A stretch of 64,000 nucleotides of DNA from Shewanella halifaxensis HAW-EB4 (GTDB lineage Bacteria > Pseudomonadota > Gammaproteobacteria > Enterobacterales > Shewanellaceae), in contig NC_010334.1 of the NCBI RefSeq assembly GCF_000019185.1, positions 4,402,001 through 4,466,000 on the forward strand. Reading direction: 5' to 3'. This document shows, one piece after another, positions 11,434 through 19,070 of the stretch; position 1 is the stretch's first letter; the number at the start of each line of letters is the position of its first letter. The notes beneath the pieces were generated by a model, which did no database searches, had not been told where the DNA came from, and saw nothing but the letters and a program-made list of their open reading frames with translations. A program made the translations under genes and the position numbers.

Positions 11434-11962
11434 GTTTGCCTCCCACTAACAGATTGGTATCGACACGGTTTAGCTTTCGTTGCCAAAAAAAGGCCAACAG
11501 CGCGCCGCTTAAGCCAACAAATAGCCCGGTTTGCGTGGTGACCATCGCCATAGAGATCCCAGCCGAAATCACTGCCGGATCATGAAAGCCATAACTGGCT
11601 CCAGCATCAAACATCGCAATCATGCCACTAACGGTTCCCAGCAAGCCTAATAGCGGCGCAACCATGGCCAATAGCTTCACCCCTTGTAGATCCGCATACT
11701 GCTGCGCTTGTATCTGTCTTAGTGCTAATAGACTCAGACGCTGATTAAGCCAATCATGTCGAGTCGTCACAAGCATAGCCTTGCTATAGTCTCCCGTGTC
11801 TTTAAATAGAGCCCGGCTCACCAACCACAGCATCCATAGGCAGCAAGCAAACAGCGGCCACATCACCACTCCACCCAGCTCAATAAAGCCAAGAATGGCA
11901 TGACCAAACTGCCGGACAGAAAACAGTAAGCTATCGAGTGACATACTCGCCACCTCGCTCAA
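11426..11962 (-). CDS. exbB: ExbB / MotA-TolQ-ExbB family proton channel
   Basis: 178 residues, three membrane helices. The family core is visible: VKLLAMVAPLLGLLGTVSGMIAMFD near 93-117 and ISAGISMAMVTTQTGLFVGLSGALLAFF near 130-158, including the conserved Thr and Gly helix faces. It overlaps the upstream ttpC by 32 bases, an unusually long overlap that points to coupled translation. It is the shorter of two ExbB-like proteins in the cluster. Confidence 0.93.
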   Translation of the reverse strand: MSEVASMSLDSLLFSVRQFGHAILGFIELGGVVMWPLFACCLWMLWLVSRALFKDTGDYSKAMLVTTRHDWLNQRLSLLALRQIQAQQYADLQGVKLLAMVAPLLGLLGTVSGMIAMFDAGASYGFHDPAVISAGISMAMVTTQTGLFVGLSGALLAFFWQRKLNRVDTNLLVGGKHA

Positions 11963-13388
11963 GATTAAGGGCGAGTAACAGGGCTGATTGCTGCTCCATA
12001 TTCAAGCTAAGCGCCTGAGCACGGCGTTTAAGTGGGTAATGTAGTAATAGCAAAGGTAGCGCCACCAGCAATCCCGCTTGAGTGGTGATCAAAGCCTTAC
12101 TGATCCCCTCAGATAACAACTTAGGATCGCTATTACCAAACTCCGTTAAAGACTGAAAAGTTTCAATCATGCCAGATACGGTGCCGAGTAACCCCAGCAT
12201 CGGAGCCATTGCCGCCAGCAGTGCAATAAAGCCAAGCCCGCGTTCAAACTGTGCCATCTGCTTTAGCATCAATTGCTTCAGTCGTTGATCCATCGCCTCG
12301 ACACCACCATCTCGGTTGTTTGAGTTAGTGCTTGAGTTAGTGCTTGAATGAGTGCTTGAGCTAGTGATTGCATTAGCGAGTACGCTGGCCGCTGGCACCC
12401 TTGTCATATTTGAAAGTTGCAGCTTAATAGCTTGCAGGTCAACTTGAGTGCCATCCTTGTCACTAAGCTGAGCTAGCGGGCGCCAGTAAAACAGCATTAC
12501 TGCCCGCCATAGCGCTACCACTAATCCCAACGCGGCTAAGATAAGGATCGGCCATAGCACCTCTCCGCCGTTTTCGACCCACTCTGTCAGGCTCTGTTTC
12601 TCTGCCAGACTTGGCAGCATTCGTCCTTGACTTAAATCCAGCGGCAATAGCTGAGCCTGCTTATCAAGCCAAGACTTTAGTTGCTCACTGATCTGTGAAT
12701 CGACAGGTGATATGGCAATGGGTAGTTTTTCTGTAAAGGCGATAAAGCTTGGCTGTTCATTATTAGTCACCGCCATTAAGCCGCCAAATACCTGTAACTC
12801 TTGCTCCGTTACGCTGCCATCACCCAAGCTAATCGGCGCCTTGGCTGTTAGCACTTTCGCCGTCATCTGCATATCATCGACAGCGTAGCCGACAAGCTCA
12901 TTAAGCTGGGTCAAGCTTGGGAATCCCAAACTCGCCTTGGCAAGCGTTAAGTTTTCCAGCCGTTGAGGCGCAGCAAACTGAGTAGGACTCTGCTGCCACT
13001 GTTGCGATAGGCTACTCAGTGCTTTTTGATAGGCGCCTTGAACCAGCTTCATATCATCAACAGCAAGCTGATAATCTTGGCTGAGACTTTGCTTTTGCTG
13101 ATTTAAATCAATCAGCTGTTGATTCAATTGCTCAAGTTGACCACGCTTAGTCTTTAAACGCTTAGTCAACTGCTGCTGATTAGTTTTAACTTCATCGATC
13201 TCTTGCTTTAAGTTGCTGCTCCAAAGCAAGTTTTGTCGCTCTACCTCAGAGGCTCGCTGGTCAACTCGCCGCTCAAGAGCTTGATATTCTGCAGATCCTT
13301 TTACAGAAGCTGTCTCTTGTGTAGCTGACTTTTGTGCAAAGCCCAATGTCGATACGCATAACAACAAGACTAAAATCACTGCTCTCAT
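11931..13388 (-). CDS. ttpC: TtpC-like ExbB homologue with long periplasmic coiled coil
   Basis: 485 residues. A cleavable signal (MRAVILVLLLCVSTLGFA) is followed by a coiled coil of about 100 residues rich in Gln and Leu (VERQNLLWSSNLKQEIDEV onwards), then membrane helices and a C-terminal MotA/TolQ/ExbB domain (LIALLAAMAPMLGLLGTVSGM, ISKALITTQAGLLVALPLLLL). In Vibrio TtpC is required with ExbB2-ExbD2-TonB2 for some receptors. A 12-base repeat at 12319-12378 encodes a Ser/Thr/Asn linker in the cytoplasmic part. Neighbours match the TonB2 order exactly, which supports the name. Confidence 0.88.
   Translation of the reverse strand: MRAVILVLLLCVSTLGFAQKSATQETASVKGSAEYQALERRVDQRASEVERQNLLWSSNLKQEIDEVKTNQQQLTKRLKTKRGQLEQLNQQLIDLNQQKQSLSQDYQLAVDDMKLVQGAYQKALSSLSQQWQQSPTQFAAPQRLENLTLAKASLGFPSLTQLNELVGYAVDDMQMTAKVLTAKAPISLGDGSVTEQELQVFGGLMAVTNNEQPSFIAFTEKLPIAISPVDSQISEQLKSWLDKQAQLLPLDLSQGRMLPSLAEKQSLTEWVENGGEVLWPILILAALGLVVALWRAVMLFYWRPLAQLSDKDGTQVDLQAIKLQLSNMTRVPAASVLANAITSSSTHSSTNSSTNSNNRDGGVEAMDQRLKQLMLKQMAQFERGLGFIALLAAMAPMLGLLGTVSGMIETFQSLTEFGNSDPKLLSEGISKALITTQAGLLVALPLLLLHYPLKRRAQALSLNMEQQSALLLALNLERGGEYVTR
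12319..12378 (-). repeat. 12-base minisatellite inside ttpC
   Basis: Five consecutive 12-base units. Four are close matches to CTTGAGTTAGTG on the plus strand, and the fifth is more diverged. They keep the frame and encode a Ser/Thr/Asn/His-rich linker (SSTHSSTNSSTNSNN). Unit gain or loss would change linker length without a frameshift. Confidence 0.85.
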
Positions 13389-14176
13389 TATTGTTGCGCT
13401 CCTAATGGCAGGTTAACTATCTGGGCAACCTGTTTATTCGACGTTATTGCCATCGCTAACCTTAAGTCTCCTTGCTCATTGACAGGTAGAGCTCGCCATT
13501 GGCGCGACTGACTATCAAACCAGCCGAGCTGCTGTTCATCAGGCGTCATATAGAACCAAGATAGGCGGCCTAAGCGCAGCAGATTCACCTGCACAGGCAG
13601 CTCATCGATAACGATGATCTCTTGTGCTACCTGCTGGCTATAACCGTAAGCCACCTCGATAGTAATCACATCGAGCATGCGCCTAAAACGCTCGGCTAAT
13701 GGCAACTCATTGCTATCCATCGCACTACGTAAAAACGCTAAACGCCGCTTGCGCTCGTCATAGTCGAAAGGTAGATCAGCACTGACTTGACGCTCCAACG
13801 TGGCGTACCAGATCTCCAGTTGCGGCTCTAACTCCTGTTTAAGCGCTGTGATAGTGGCGATATCTTGCTGCAACTGTGCGACTTCAGCCTGCAGTGAGGC
13901 CAGATACCTTTGTTGTTTTTGCACCTGATACTCGGTCCAATAAAGCTCACCGAGATCTTGTTGCTGTTGTGACAGAGATTGCGCTTTTTGCTGCTGCCAT
14001 GCGGCGGCCTCCTCTCCAAGCTGCACCGATTTCACAACAGGTAGCTTAATCTGCTCAAGCCATTGCTGAGCTAAGTTAGCAGTAGGCTGCTTGCCATCAT
14101 TTGCCTCTGATGCATAAGCTGCCAGAGGCAATACACAGCAAAGAGTGAGCAAACCGTAATAAATACGCCCTATCAT
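13388..14176 (-). CDS. DUF3450 family periplasmic coiled-coil protein
   Basis: 262 residues with a signal peptide (MIGRIYYGLLTLCCVLPLAAYASEA). A coiled-coil segment follows (QQQQDLGELYWTEYQVQKQQRYLASL to about residue 115), and then the DUF3450 block around LPFDYDERKRRLAFLRSAMDSNELPLAERFRRMLDV with GRLSWFYMTPDEQQLGWFD. The family habitually sits directly upstream of ttpC in TonB2 clusters. Its role is not established; a scaffold for the TonB complex is a reasonable inference. It overlaps its neighbours by 1 and 4 bases. Confidence 0.85.
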   Translation of the reverse strand: MIGRIYYGLLTLCCVLPLAAYASEANDGKQPTANLAQQWLEQIKLPVVKSVQLGEEAAAWQQQKAQSLSQQQQDLGELYWTEYQVQKQQRYLASLQAEVAQLQQDIATITALKQELEPQLEIWYATLERQVSADLPFDYDERKRRLAFLRSAMDSNELPLAERFRRMLDVITIEVAYGYSQQVAQEIIVIDELPVQVNLLRLGRLSWFYMTPDEQQLGWFDSQSRQWRALPVNEQGDLRLAMAITSNKQVAQIVNLPLGAQQ

Positions 14177-14997
14177 CTGCGGCCTCCTTTTTTAATTGAG
14201 CGGCGCCAAAACACCAGCCCTTGCAGTAATAAGCTCACTAATAGCAAGCCGTAACAGGCAAAAAAGTAATTCACTAGCGGGTTATGTACAGCAAGTACCT
14301 TGACCTGCACCCCTAGCGCTTCTTCTTGGTGAGGGACCCTAAAGTCTGTCACTGTGATATACAGATCTTTCCATCTAAAGGGCCGCATAAATTCCGCATC
14401 ACCACTGATCTTTTGCTCACCATCTTGAACAATAAAGTAGGCCGTATTTTTACGAGGATCGAACTGTTCGACACTACGACGTGTGATCCGCCCTGCCGGG
14501 CTAAAGCCCGTTTCATCTTCGGTGATTAGGCTGACATCATCGCGGTAGTCGACGTTAACTAACTTGATCTGATAACGACCACTATTGAAACGCTCGCCTT
14601 GATGTAGTACTGCGCTATCGTGACCATGGACAAATACCAGATCGACACCATGGAATATAAAAACCAGTAAGGTCAGGATATGAATTGGCAGCATCATGAT
14701 CCGCGGGCTACGCCAGCGCTTGTTACGCCAAGTAGGCAGTAGGTCGCGCCAAGAACACAAGGCGGTATTCAACCCTAATAGGAACATCAAACCAAATAGG
14801 CCTACTAACCAGAATCCAACAACGGGCGCCGCCGTTAAGCTTTGTAGCCACTGCGACATAGGCAGATCGTTTAACGCCCTTAACACTTGGCGATAGAGCT
14901 CATACTCACTCATGGCTACGCCTATGGCGAACCACAGTGATAGGAGCATTAGCAGCACGAAGGCGAGGCGCATCGAAAATAACCAGTTCATTCTCAT
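14173..14997 (-). CDS. ResB-like membrane protein (cytochrome c biogenesis family)
   Basis: 274 residues. Membrane helices lie near 8-28, 60-80, 100-120 and 240-262, with a periplasmic domain between the third and fourth. The ResB hallmark is visible: VGLFGLMFLLGLNTALCSWRDLLPTW resembles the second-helix region of ResB/Ccs1, followed by a helix beginning LPIHILTLLVFIFHGVDLV with a His. The periplasmic part (SGRYQIKLVNVDYRDD) also fits ResB. It is shorter than a typical ResB (400 or more residues). ResB with CcsA delivers haem to apocytochromes. Its presence in a TonB uptake operon is odd, and another redox or haem role is possible. Confidence 0.65.
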   Translation of the reverse strand: MRMNWLFSMRLAFVLLMLLSLWFAIGVAMSEYELYRQVLRALNDLPMSQWLQSLTAAPVVGFWLVGLFGLMFLLGLNTALCSWRDLLPTWRNKRWRSPRIMMLPIHILTLLVFIFHGVDLVFVHGHDSAVLHQGERFNSGRYQIKLVNVDYRDDVSLITEDETGFSPAGRITRRSVEQFDPRKNTAYFIVQDGEQKISGDAEFMRPFRWKDLYITVTDFRVPHQEEALGVQVKVLAVHNPLVNYFFACYGLLLVSLLLQGLVFWRRSIKKGGRR

Positions 14998-15686
14998 AAC
15001 AAGCGGTACCCCAACATCAATATGCAGATAAAGCCCAGTACCGCAGCTTTGCCCATAGCCAACCCCTTCCCATTAGGGAACCAGGCTTTAGGTAGGTGAA
15101 ATACCAGAATGAATAATAGATAGGTTAACGCCGAGAAGAAGAAATGACCGCTCCAACTCCAGCTGCGGCCCCAGCCAATAAATGCCCAGTAACTGCCAGC
15201 AATCTCACCGCCAAGAAAAGCCGTTCCGGCCAATAAGCTGAGTAGATGACTGTGGCTTTCTAAACGAGTGTCGCGCCAAAATGCATGCAATAGATATCCA
15301 AGGCATGCGGCAATCGCTAAGCCAAGCGCTATCGGGCGAGATAGAAAAAATAGCTGCGCCCATAGCGAAGTTAGCATGGCACTATCGCCTGTTGGCGGCT
15401 CCAGCGTTTGACTATATCCGAGCAGCAGCAAGGCAATAAAGCAGACTGCCCACACATAATTTGCCTGTAAGCGGCTTTGTATCGACAAACCACATAAGGA
15501 AACTAAGCTCACAATGGCGCTAACCACTAGATAGATGGTGACACTACTACTAGGAAACAGCAGACTATTGGCATTAATTAAGGCCAACGTCATCACAGCT
15601 AGCGCTAACAGCACTATATTAGCCAAACGGGCTGCGAGCGAGCCTTGCTCAAACTCTTTAGCCTGCTTAAAACTGATGTCACTCAT
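14994..15686 (-). CDS. CcsA/CcmF-like multi-pass membrane protein with degenerate WWD motif
   Basis: 230 residues and about seven membrane helices. Near residue 165-185 it reads GSYWAFIGWGRSWSWSGHFFF, close to the WWD haem-handling loop of CcsA (WGxxWxWDPKE), but with SGHF in place of the DPKE acidic segment. A His pair upstream (ESHSHLLSLL) and a later His (LVFHLP) could ligate haem. It overlaps the ResB-like gene by 4 bases, matching the CcsA-ResB pairing of system II cytochrome c biogenesis. The loss of the motif's Asp suggests a divergent or reduced function. Family call moderately sure, function unknown. Confidence 0.6.
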   Translation of the reverse strand: MSDISFKQAKEFEQGSLAARLANIVLLALAVMTLALINANSLLFPSSSVTIYLVVSAIVSLVSLCGLSIQSRLQANYVWAVCFIALLLLGYSQTLEPPTGDSAMLTSLWAQLFFLSRPIALGLAIAACLGYLLHAFWRDTRLESHSHLLSLLAGTAFLGGEIAGSYWAFIGWGRSWSWSGHFFFSALTYLLFILVFHLPKAWFPNGKGLAMGKAAVLGFICILMLGYRLL

Positions 15687-15715
15687 TTATTTTGATCACC
15701 TAAATTCTTACTCAT

Positions 15716-17026
15716 TCATTCCCCCTTGGCGCTAACAAACTGCATTAGTTTCTGTGGCAAGCTGAGGTCTTCCACATCAACAATCTCTGGCTTGTGTAAC
15801 GACCAGTGGCGGCACACCTGCTCAATTAAACTTGGGCGTACAACCCAGATATGCCGACTATTAGTCACTGCGAGCAGCGGTGCTATCTGCTTGCCAAAAC
15901 CTTGGCCACCTAACTCCATAGGCCCAATCTCATCCACGATACAGATATCATCTTGATGGAAATGGTTATGATCGAGCGCCTGCTTGCCGAGCGTTATCCC
16001 CTCTTGGGTAAAGGTGAAGCGGGTCCCGGTTTTCTTATCGAGCACACCAGTACGATGGCCAAAAAGACAACGTTCGCCGGTGGCAATATCAACGATGTCG
16101 CTACTAAAACGCCGTCCATCCTTCATCACCCCGGGACAAAGCATCCCCTTAAGCTGAATTTGATTCTGCTGGCACTGCTCGATAAAAGTGGCTAAGGCTG
16201 TCGTTTTGCCACTGCCGCTCTCTCCGGTAATGATGAGCACGTTACTCTGGCTTAATCCCAATACATTTTGTGGCATAAAAAACTCCTGCTCAGCCACCTG
16301 ATAACTGGCGGTTGCCAAGCCATAAAGACGACTGATGTTCTTGCTGGTCATAACCGCTGCTCGCTCGCCATAATCCAATACCTTGCCATGCTCCAATAGC
16401 AGCACCTTGTCGGCATACAACTGGGCTAAATTTGGATCGTGCAAGATGGCGATAACAGCCGTATTGGACTCAATACAACTGCGCTTAACCTGAGATAAAA
16501 TTTGAAATTTATTACGATAATCGAGGTGATTAGTGGGCTCATCAAGCAGCAGTAACTGCTCACTCTGAAATAGGGCTCTGGCCAGTAACACCAGTTGGCG
16601 CTCACCGCCAGATAAGCGGTTATAATCCGCCTTCGCGAGCCCCCCTACATCAAGAAGCTGCATCACTCTTTTAGCATCATTAATATCTTGCTCAGAGGGG
16701 GACTCAAAAGTTGATAGAAAAGGCGTTCGCCCCATCACCACCATCTCTAGCGCAGTAAAGGCAAAAGCGGTTTCTTGCTGCTGAGGCACCAGTGCCATCT
16801 GTTGCGCAATTTCGGCGCGGCTCATCTTATCTAAAGCACGCGAGTTGAGGTGTACCGCACCTTCGCTAGGCTGGTTCAAACCACATAAACAGTTTATCAA
16901 TGTGGTTTTACCCGCACCATTGGCACCTAAAATAGCTAAGAATTCGCCAGAGGCTAACTCAAAGCTGACATCCTCTAGCAAGCATTTTTCACCGACTGAG
17001 TAACTAATATTATTAACTGCCAGCAT
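15716..17026 (-). CDS. ABC transporter ATPase fused to a THEP1/DUF2478-like NTPase domain
   Basis: 436 residues in two parts. Residues 1-245 are a FecE/BtuD-type ABC ATPase: Walker A GANGAGKTT (34-42), Q-loop PQQQ (81-84), signature LSGGERQ (138-144), Walker B LLLLDEP (158-164) and H-loop His196. Residues 260-436 hold a second P-loop, GESGSGKTT (268-276), with GRRFSSDIVDIATGE and DEIGPMEL (365-372), the pattern of THEP1/DUF2478 nucleotide triphosphatases. The fusion is in frame with no sign of a sequencing join. It overlaps the permease gene by one base. DUF2478-type proteins are, to my knowledge, often near molybdate or other metal transport genes. Confidence 0.85.
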   Translation of the reverse strand: MLAVNNISYSVGEKCLLEDVSFELASGEFLAILGANGAGKTTLINCLCGLNQPSEGAVHLNSRALDKMSRAEIAQQMALVPQQQETAFAFTALEMVVMGRTPFLSTFESPSEQDINDAKRVMQLLDVGGLAKADYNRLSGGERQLVLLARALFQSEQLLLLDEPTNHLDYRNKFQILSQVKRSCIESNTAVIAILHDPNLAQLYADKVLLLEHGKVLDYGERAAVMTSKNISRLYGLATASYQVAEQEFFMPQNVLGLSQSNVLIITGESGSGKTTALATFIEQCQQNQIQLKGMLCPGVMKDGRRFSSDIVDIATGERCLFGHRTGVLDKKTGTRFTFTQEGITLGKQALDHNHFHQDDICIVDEIGPMELGGQGFGKQIAPLLAVTNSRHIWVVRPSLIEQVCRHWSLHKPEIVDVEDLSLPQKLMQFVSAKGE

Positions 17027-18072
17027 TAGTAAGCCCCTCCCTGACGGAAACGAAATAGCAGGAAAGCAAACAGTGGAGCGCCAACCAATGAGGTCACGAT
17101 GCCAATAGGGATCTCCATGCTAAAGCTCGCGCGAGCCACGCTATCGGCTAACAGTAAAAACATGGCTCCCACTGCGGTGGAAATAGGAATTAAGCGCATA
17201 TTGTTAGCACCAGTGAAGGTACGTACCATGTGCGGCACCACTAAGCCAATCCATGCCACCTGCCCTACCGTTGCGACGCATGAGGCGACGATAAAGGAGC
17301 TGATAACGATTAGCACCAAGCGCAGCCTCGCAGGTTCAACCCCTAAACTGCGGCTTTGATGATCGCCTAAACACAACACGTTGAGACGGTAGCGTAAAGT
17401 GTGAATAAGCCCATAACCAAGAGCCACTGGAATAATCAGCTGAGCAACCGTACTCCAGCTGCTAACAGAGAGAGAGCCCATTAACCAAAATACGATAGCA
17501 GGCAGCTCGCCATAAGGATCGGCCAGCGCTTTTAACATGGTCAAACCTGCGCCAAATATTGAGCCGACAATAATCCCAGTCATAATCATCAACAACAGAC
17601 TATTACTGCCAAAGCGTTTAGCCATAAACATGGCGGCACAAGCTGCAGATAAACCACAGACAAATGCTAGCAGCTGCACCATAAGCCAGCTGCTACCGGG
17701 TAAAATCAACCCCATTGCAGCACCGAACATACAGCCAGACGCCACCCCTAGAATATCAGGAGAGACAAGTGGGTTACGAAATACCCCCTGATACACAGCA
17801 CCAGAAACAGCAAGCCCAGCACCGACAATCAGCGCGGTGAGTAAGCGCGGGAAACGAATAAGTAAGATAACCCGTTCTTCTTGAGTCAGATCATCGGGAA
17901 CCTGTCCGGTCATTATCAGACTACTGAGCACAGATGGCAGCTTTTGAATCGCACTAAACAGATCAATTGGATCAATCGAGAAGCGCCCGGCACAAAGACC
18001 TATCAGGGCAATGACAATGGCAATTCCAGTCCATTGGATCGGCTGTAAGGAAAAGCCTTTTACTACTGACAT
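17026..18072 (-). CDS. FecCD-type ABC transporter permease
   Basis: 348 residues, about ten membrane helices, inner membrane. The FecCD hallmarks are present: RFPRLLTALIVGAGLAVSGAVYQGVFRNPLVSPDILGVASG near 73-113 and VGQVAWIGLVVPHMVRTFTGANNMRLIP near 268-295. The YQGVFRNPLVSPDILG wording resembles permeases of the molybdate or tungstate MolB group as well as iron and B12 ones. It overlaps the ATPase gene by one base and the binding-protein gene by 10 bases. It forms the channel for the imported ligand. Confidence 0.93.
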   Translation of the reverse strand: MSVVKGFSLQPIQWTGIAIVIALIGLCAGRFSIDPIDLFSAIQKLPSVLSSLIMTGQVPDDLTQEERVILLIRFPRLLTALIVGAGLAVSGAVYQGVFRNPLVSPDILGVASGCMFGAAMGLILPGSSWLMVQLLAFVCGLSAACAAMFMAKRFGSNSLLLMIMTGIIVGSIFGAGLTMLKALADPYGELPAIVFWLMGSLSVSSWSTVAQLIIPVALGYGLIHTLRYRLNVLCLGDHQSRSLGVEPARLRLVLIVISSFIVASCVATVGQVAWIGLVVPHMVRTFTGANNMRLIPISTAVGAMFLLLADSVARASFSMEIPIGIVTSLVGAPLFAFLLFRFRQGGAY

Positions 18073-19061
18073 TTGCTCATCTCATGCAGAGGCGATAGAC
18101 AAGCATCACCGAAAGCGACTCGGTAGTAGTGCGCAATTTCAGCGTCCAGATCGATATTGTTAAATCGCTCAGGGTAAGCATTCACGGCAATATAGAGCGC
18201 CCCCGCCATCGCCATCGGTGACGGCATATCCCAAAAACTTCCCTTTGGGATCTTGATTTGTGGCAATTTAGCTAGCTGGGTCATTAGAGATTTAGCTAAC
18301 TGCTCGTCCACTTTGGTCGAATCATTAGACTCACGCACCAGCAGTTGTGGCTGCCATAACAATAGCTGCTCTGCATTCACTTTAGGGTAAAAGCCTGGCA
18401 CCCCCATTGCGACATTATCGATGCCAGAAACTGCCATCAACTGATGCTGAAACATCTGCTCACTCGCGGTGCGGTAGAGATCGGAACTGTTAGCATAATA
18501 AGCCCGTAGGCGATGCTCATCGGTCAAACCTGCAAGCCCGCTACGAATGATATCTGCCAAGCGCTGGTTTTCAGCTGCTATCTTGGCCGCTTTATCTTGA
18601 GTCCCTGTCGCCTTAGCGAGTAACTCGAGAACAGCCTGAGCATCTTCAAAGGTTTCCGGTTGAATCACTAAGCTAGCAATACCTAATGAGGTTAAGCGGT
18701 CAGCGAGTCGATATCCGTCTTTCTTACCAAACACTAAGACCAAGTCAGGTTTAAGCGCTACAATGGTTTCTAAACTGGTACCGGCCGAGCGGCTGCCGAT
18801 CACCAAGGGATCGCGGTGCGCGAGAAGTTGATTGATGAACGGTGAGTGTTTGGTGCTGCCACCGATGCCAACCAAGTGATCCGCAAGCCCAAGACTCAGG
18901 GAGAACAGGTTTGCTGGGGTGAAGGTCGTCACAATCCGCGTGGCAGGCTTTTGTAGCACCACCTCGCGGCCTTGCTGATCGACCAAGTGTATCGGCGCTG
19001 CCGATACACTTGAAAGACCACTAAGGAGAATGACAACAGCACTAAATAGTCTGTTAAACAT
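18063..19061 (-). CDS. Periplasmic binding protein of a metal-complex ABC transporter
   Basis: 332 residues with a signal peptide (MFNRLFSAVVILLSGLSSVSAA). It is a class-III, helical-backbone binding protein: IHLVDQQGREVVLQKPATRIVTT at the start, then IVALKPDLVLVFGKKDG near 105-121 and LLLWQPQLLVRES further on. The C-terminal pattern AYPERFNNIDLDAEIAHYYRVAFG is common in BtuF/FecB/MolA relatives. It catches the ligand after outer-membrane transport and hands it to the FecCD permease. The ligand cannot be read from sequence: siderophore, haem, corrinoid or an oxyanion chelate remain possible. Confidence 0.88.
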   Translation of the reverse strand: MFNRLFSAVVILLSGLSSVSAAPIHLVDQQGREVVLQKPATRIVTTFTPANLFSLSLGLADHLVGIGGSTKHSPFINQLLAHRDPLVIGSRSAGTSLETIVALKPDLVLVFGKKDGYRLADRLTSLGIASLVIQPETFEDAQAVLELLAKATGTQDKAAKIAAENQRLADIIRSGLAGLTDEHRLRAYYANSSDLYRTASEQMFQHQLMAVSGIDNVAMGVPGFYPKVNAEQLLLWQPQLLVRESNDSTKVDEQLAKSLMTQLAKLPQIKIPKGSFWDMPSPMAMAGALYIAVNAYPERFNNIDLDAEIAHYYRVAFGDACLSPLHEMSKCQ

Positions 19062-19070
19062 TCCTAATCC

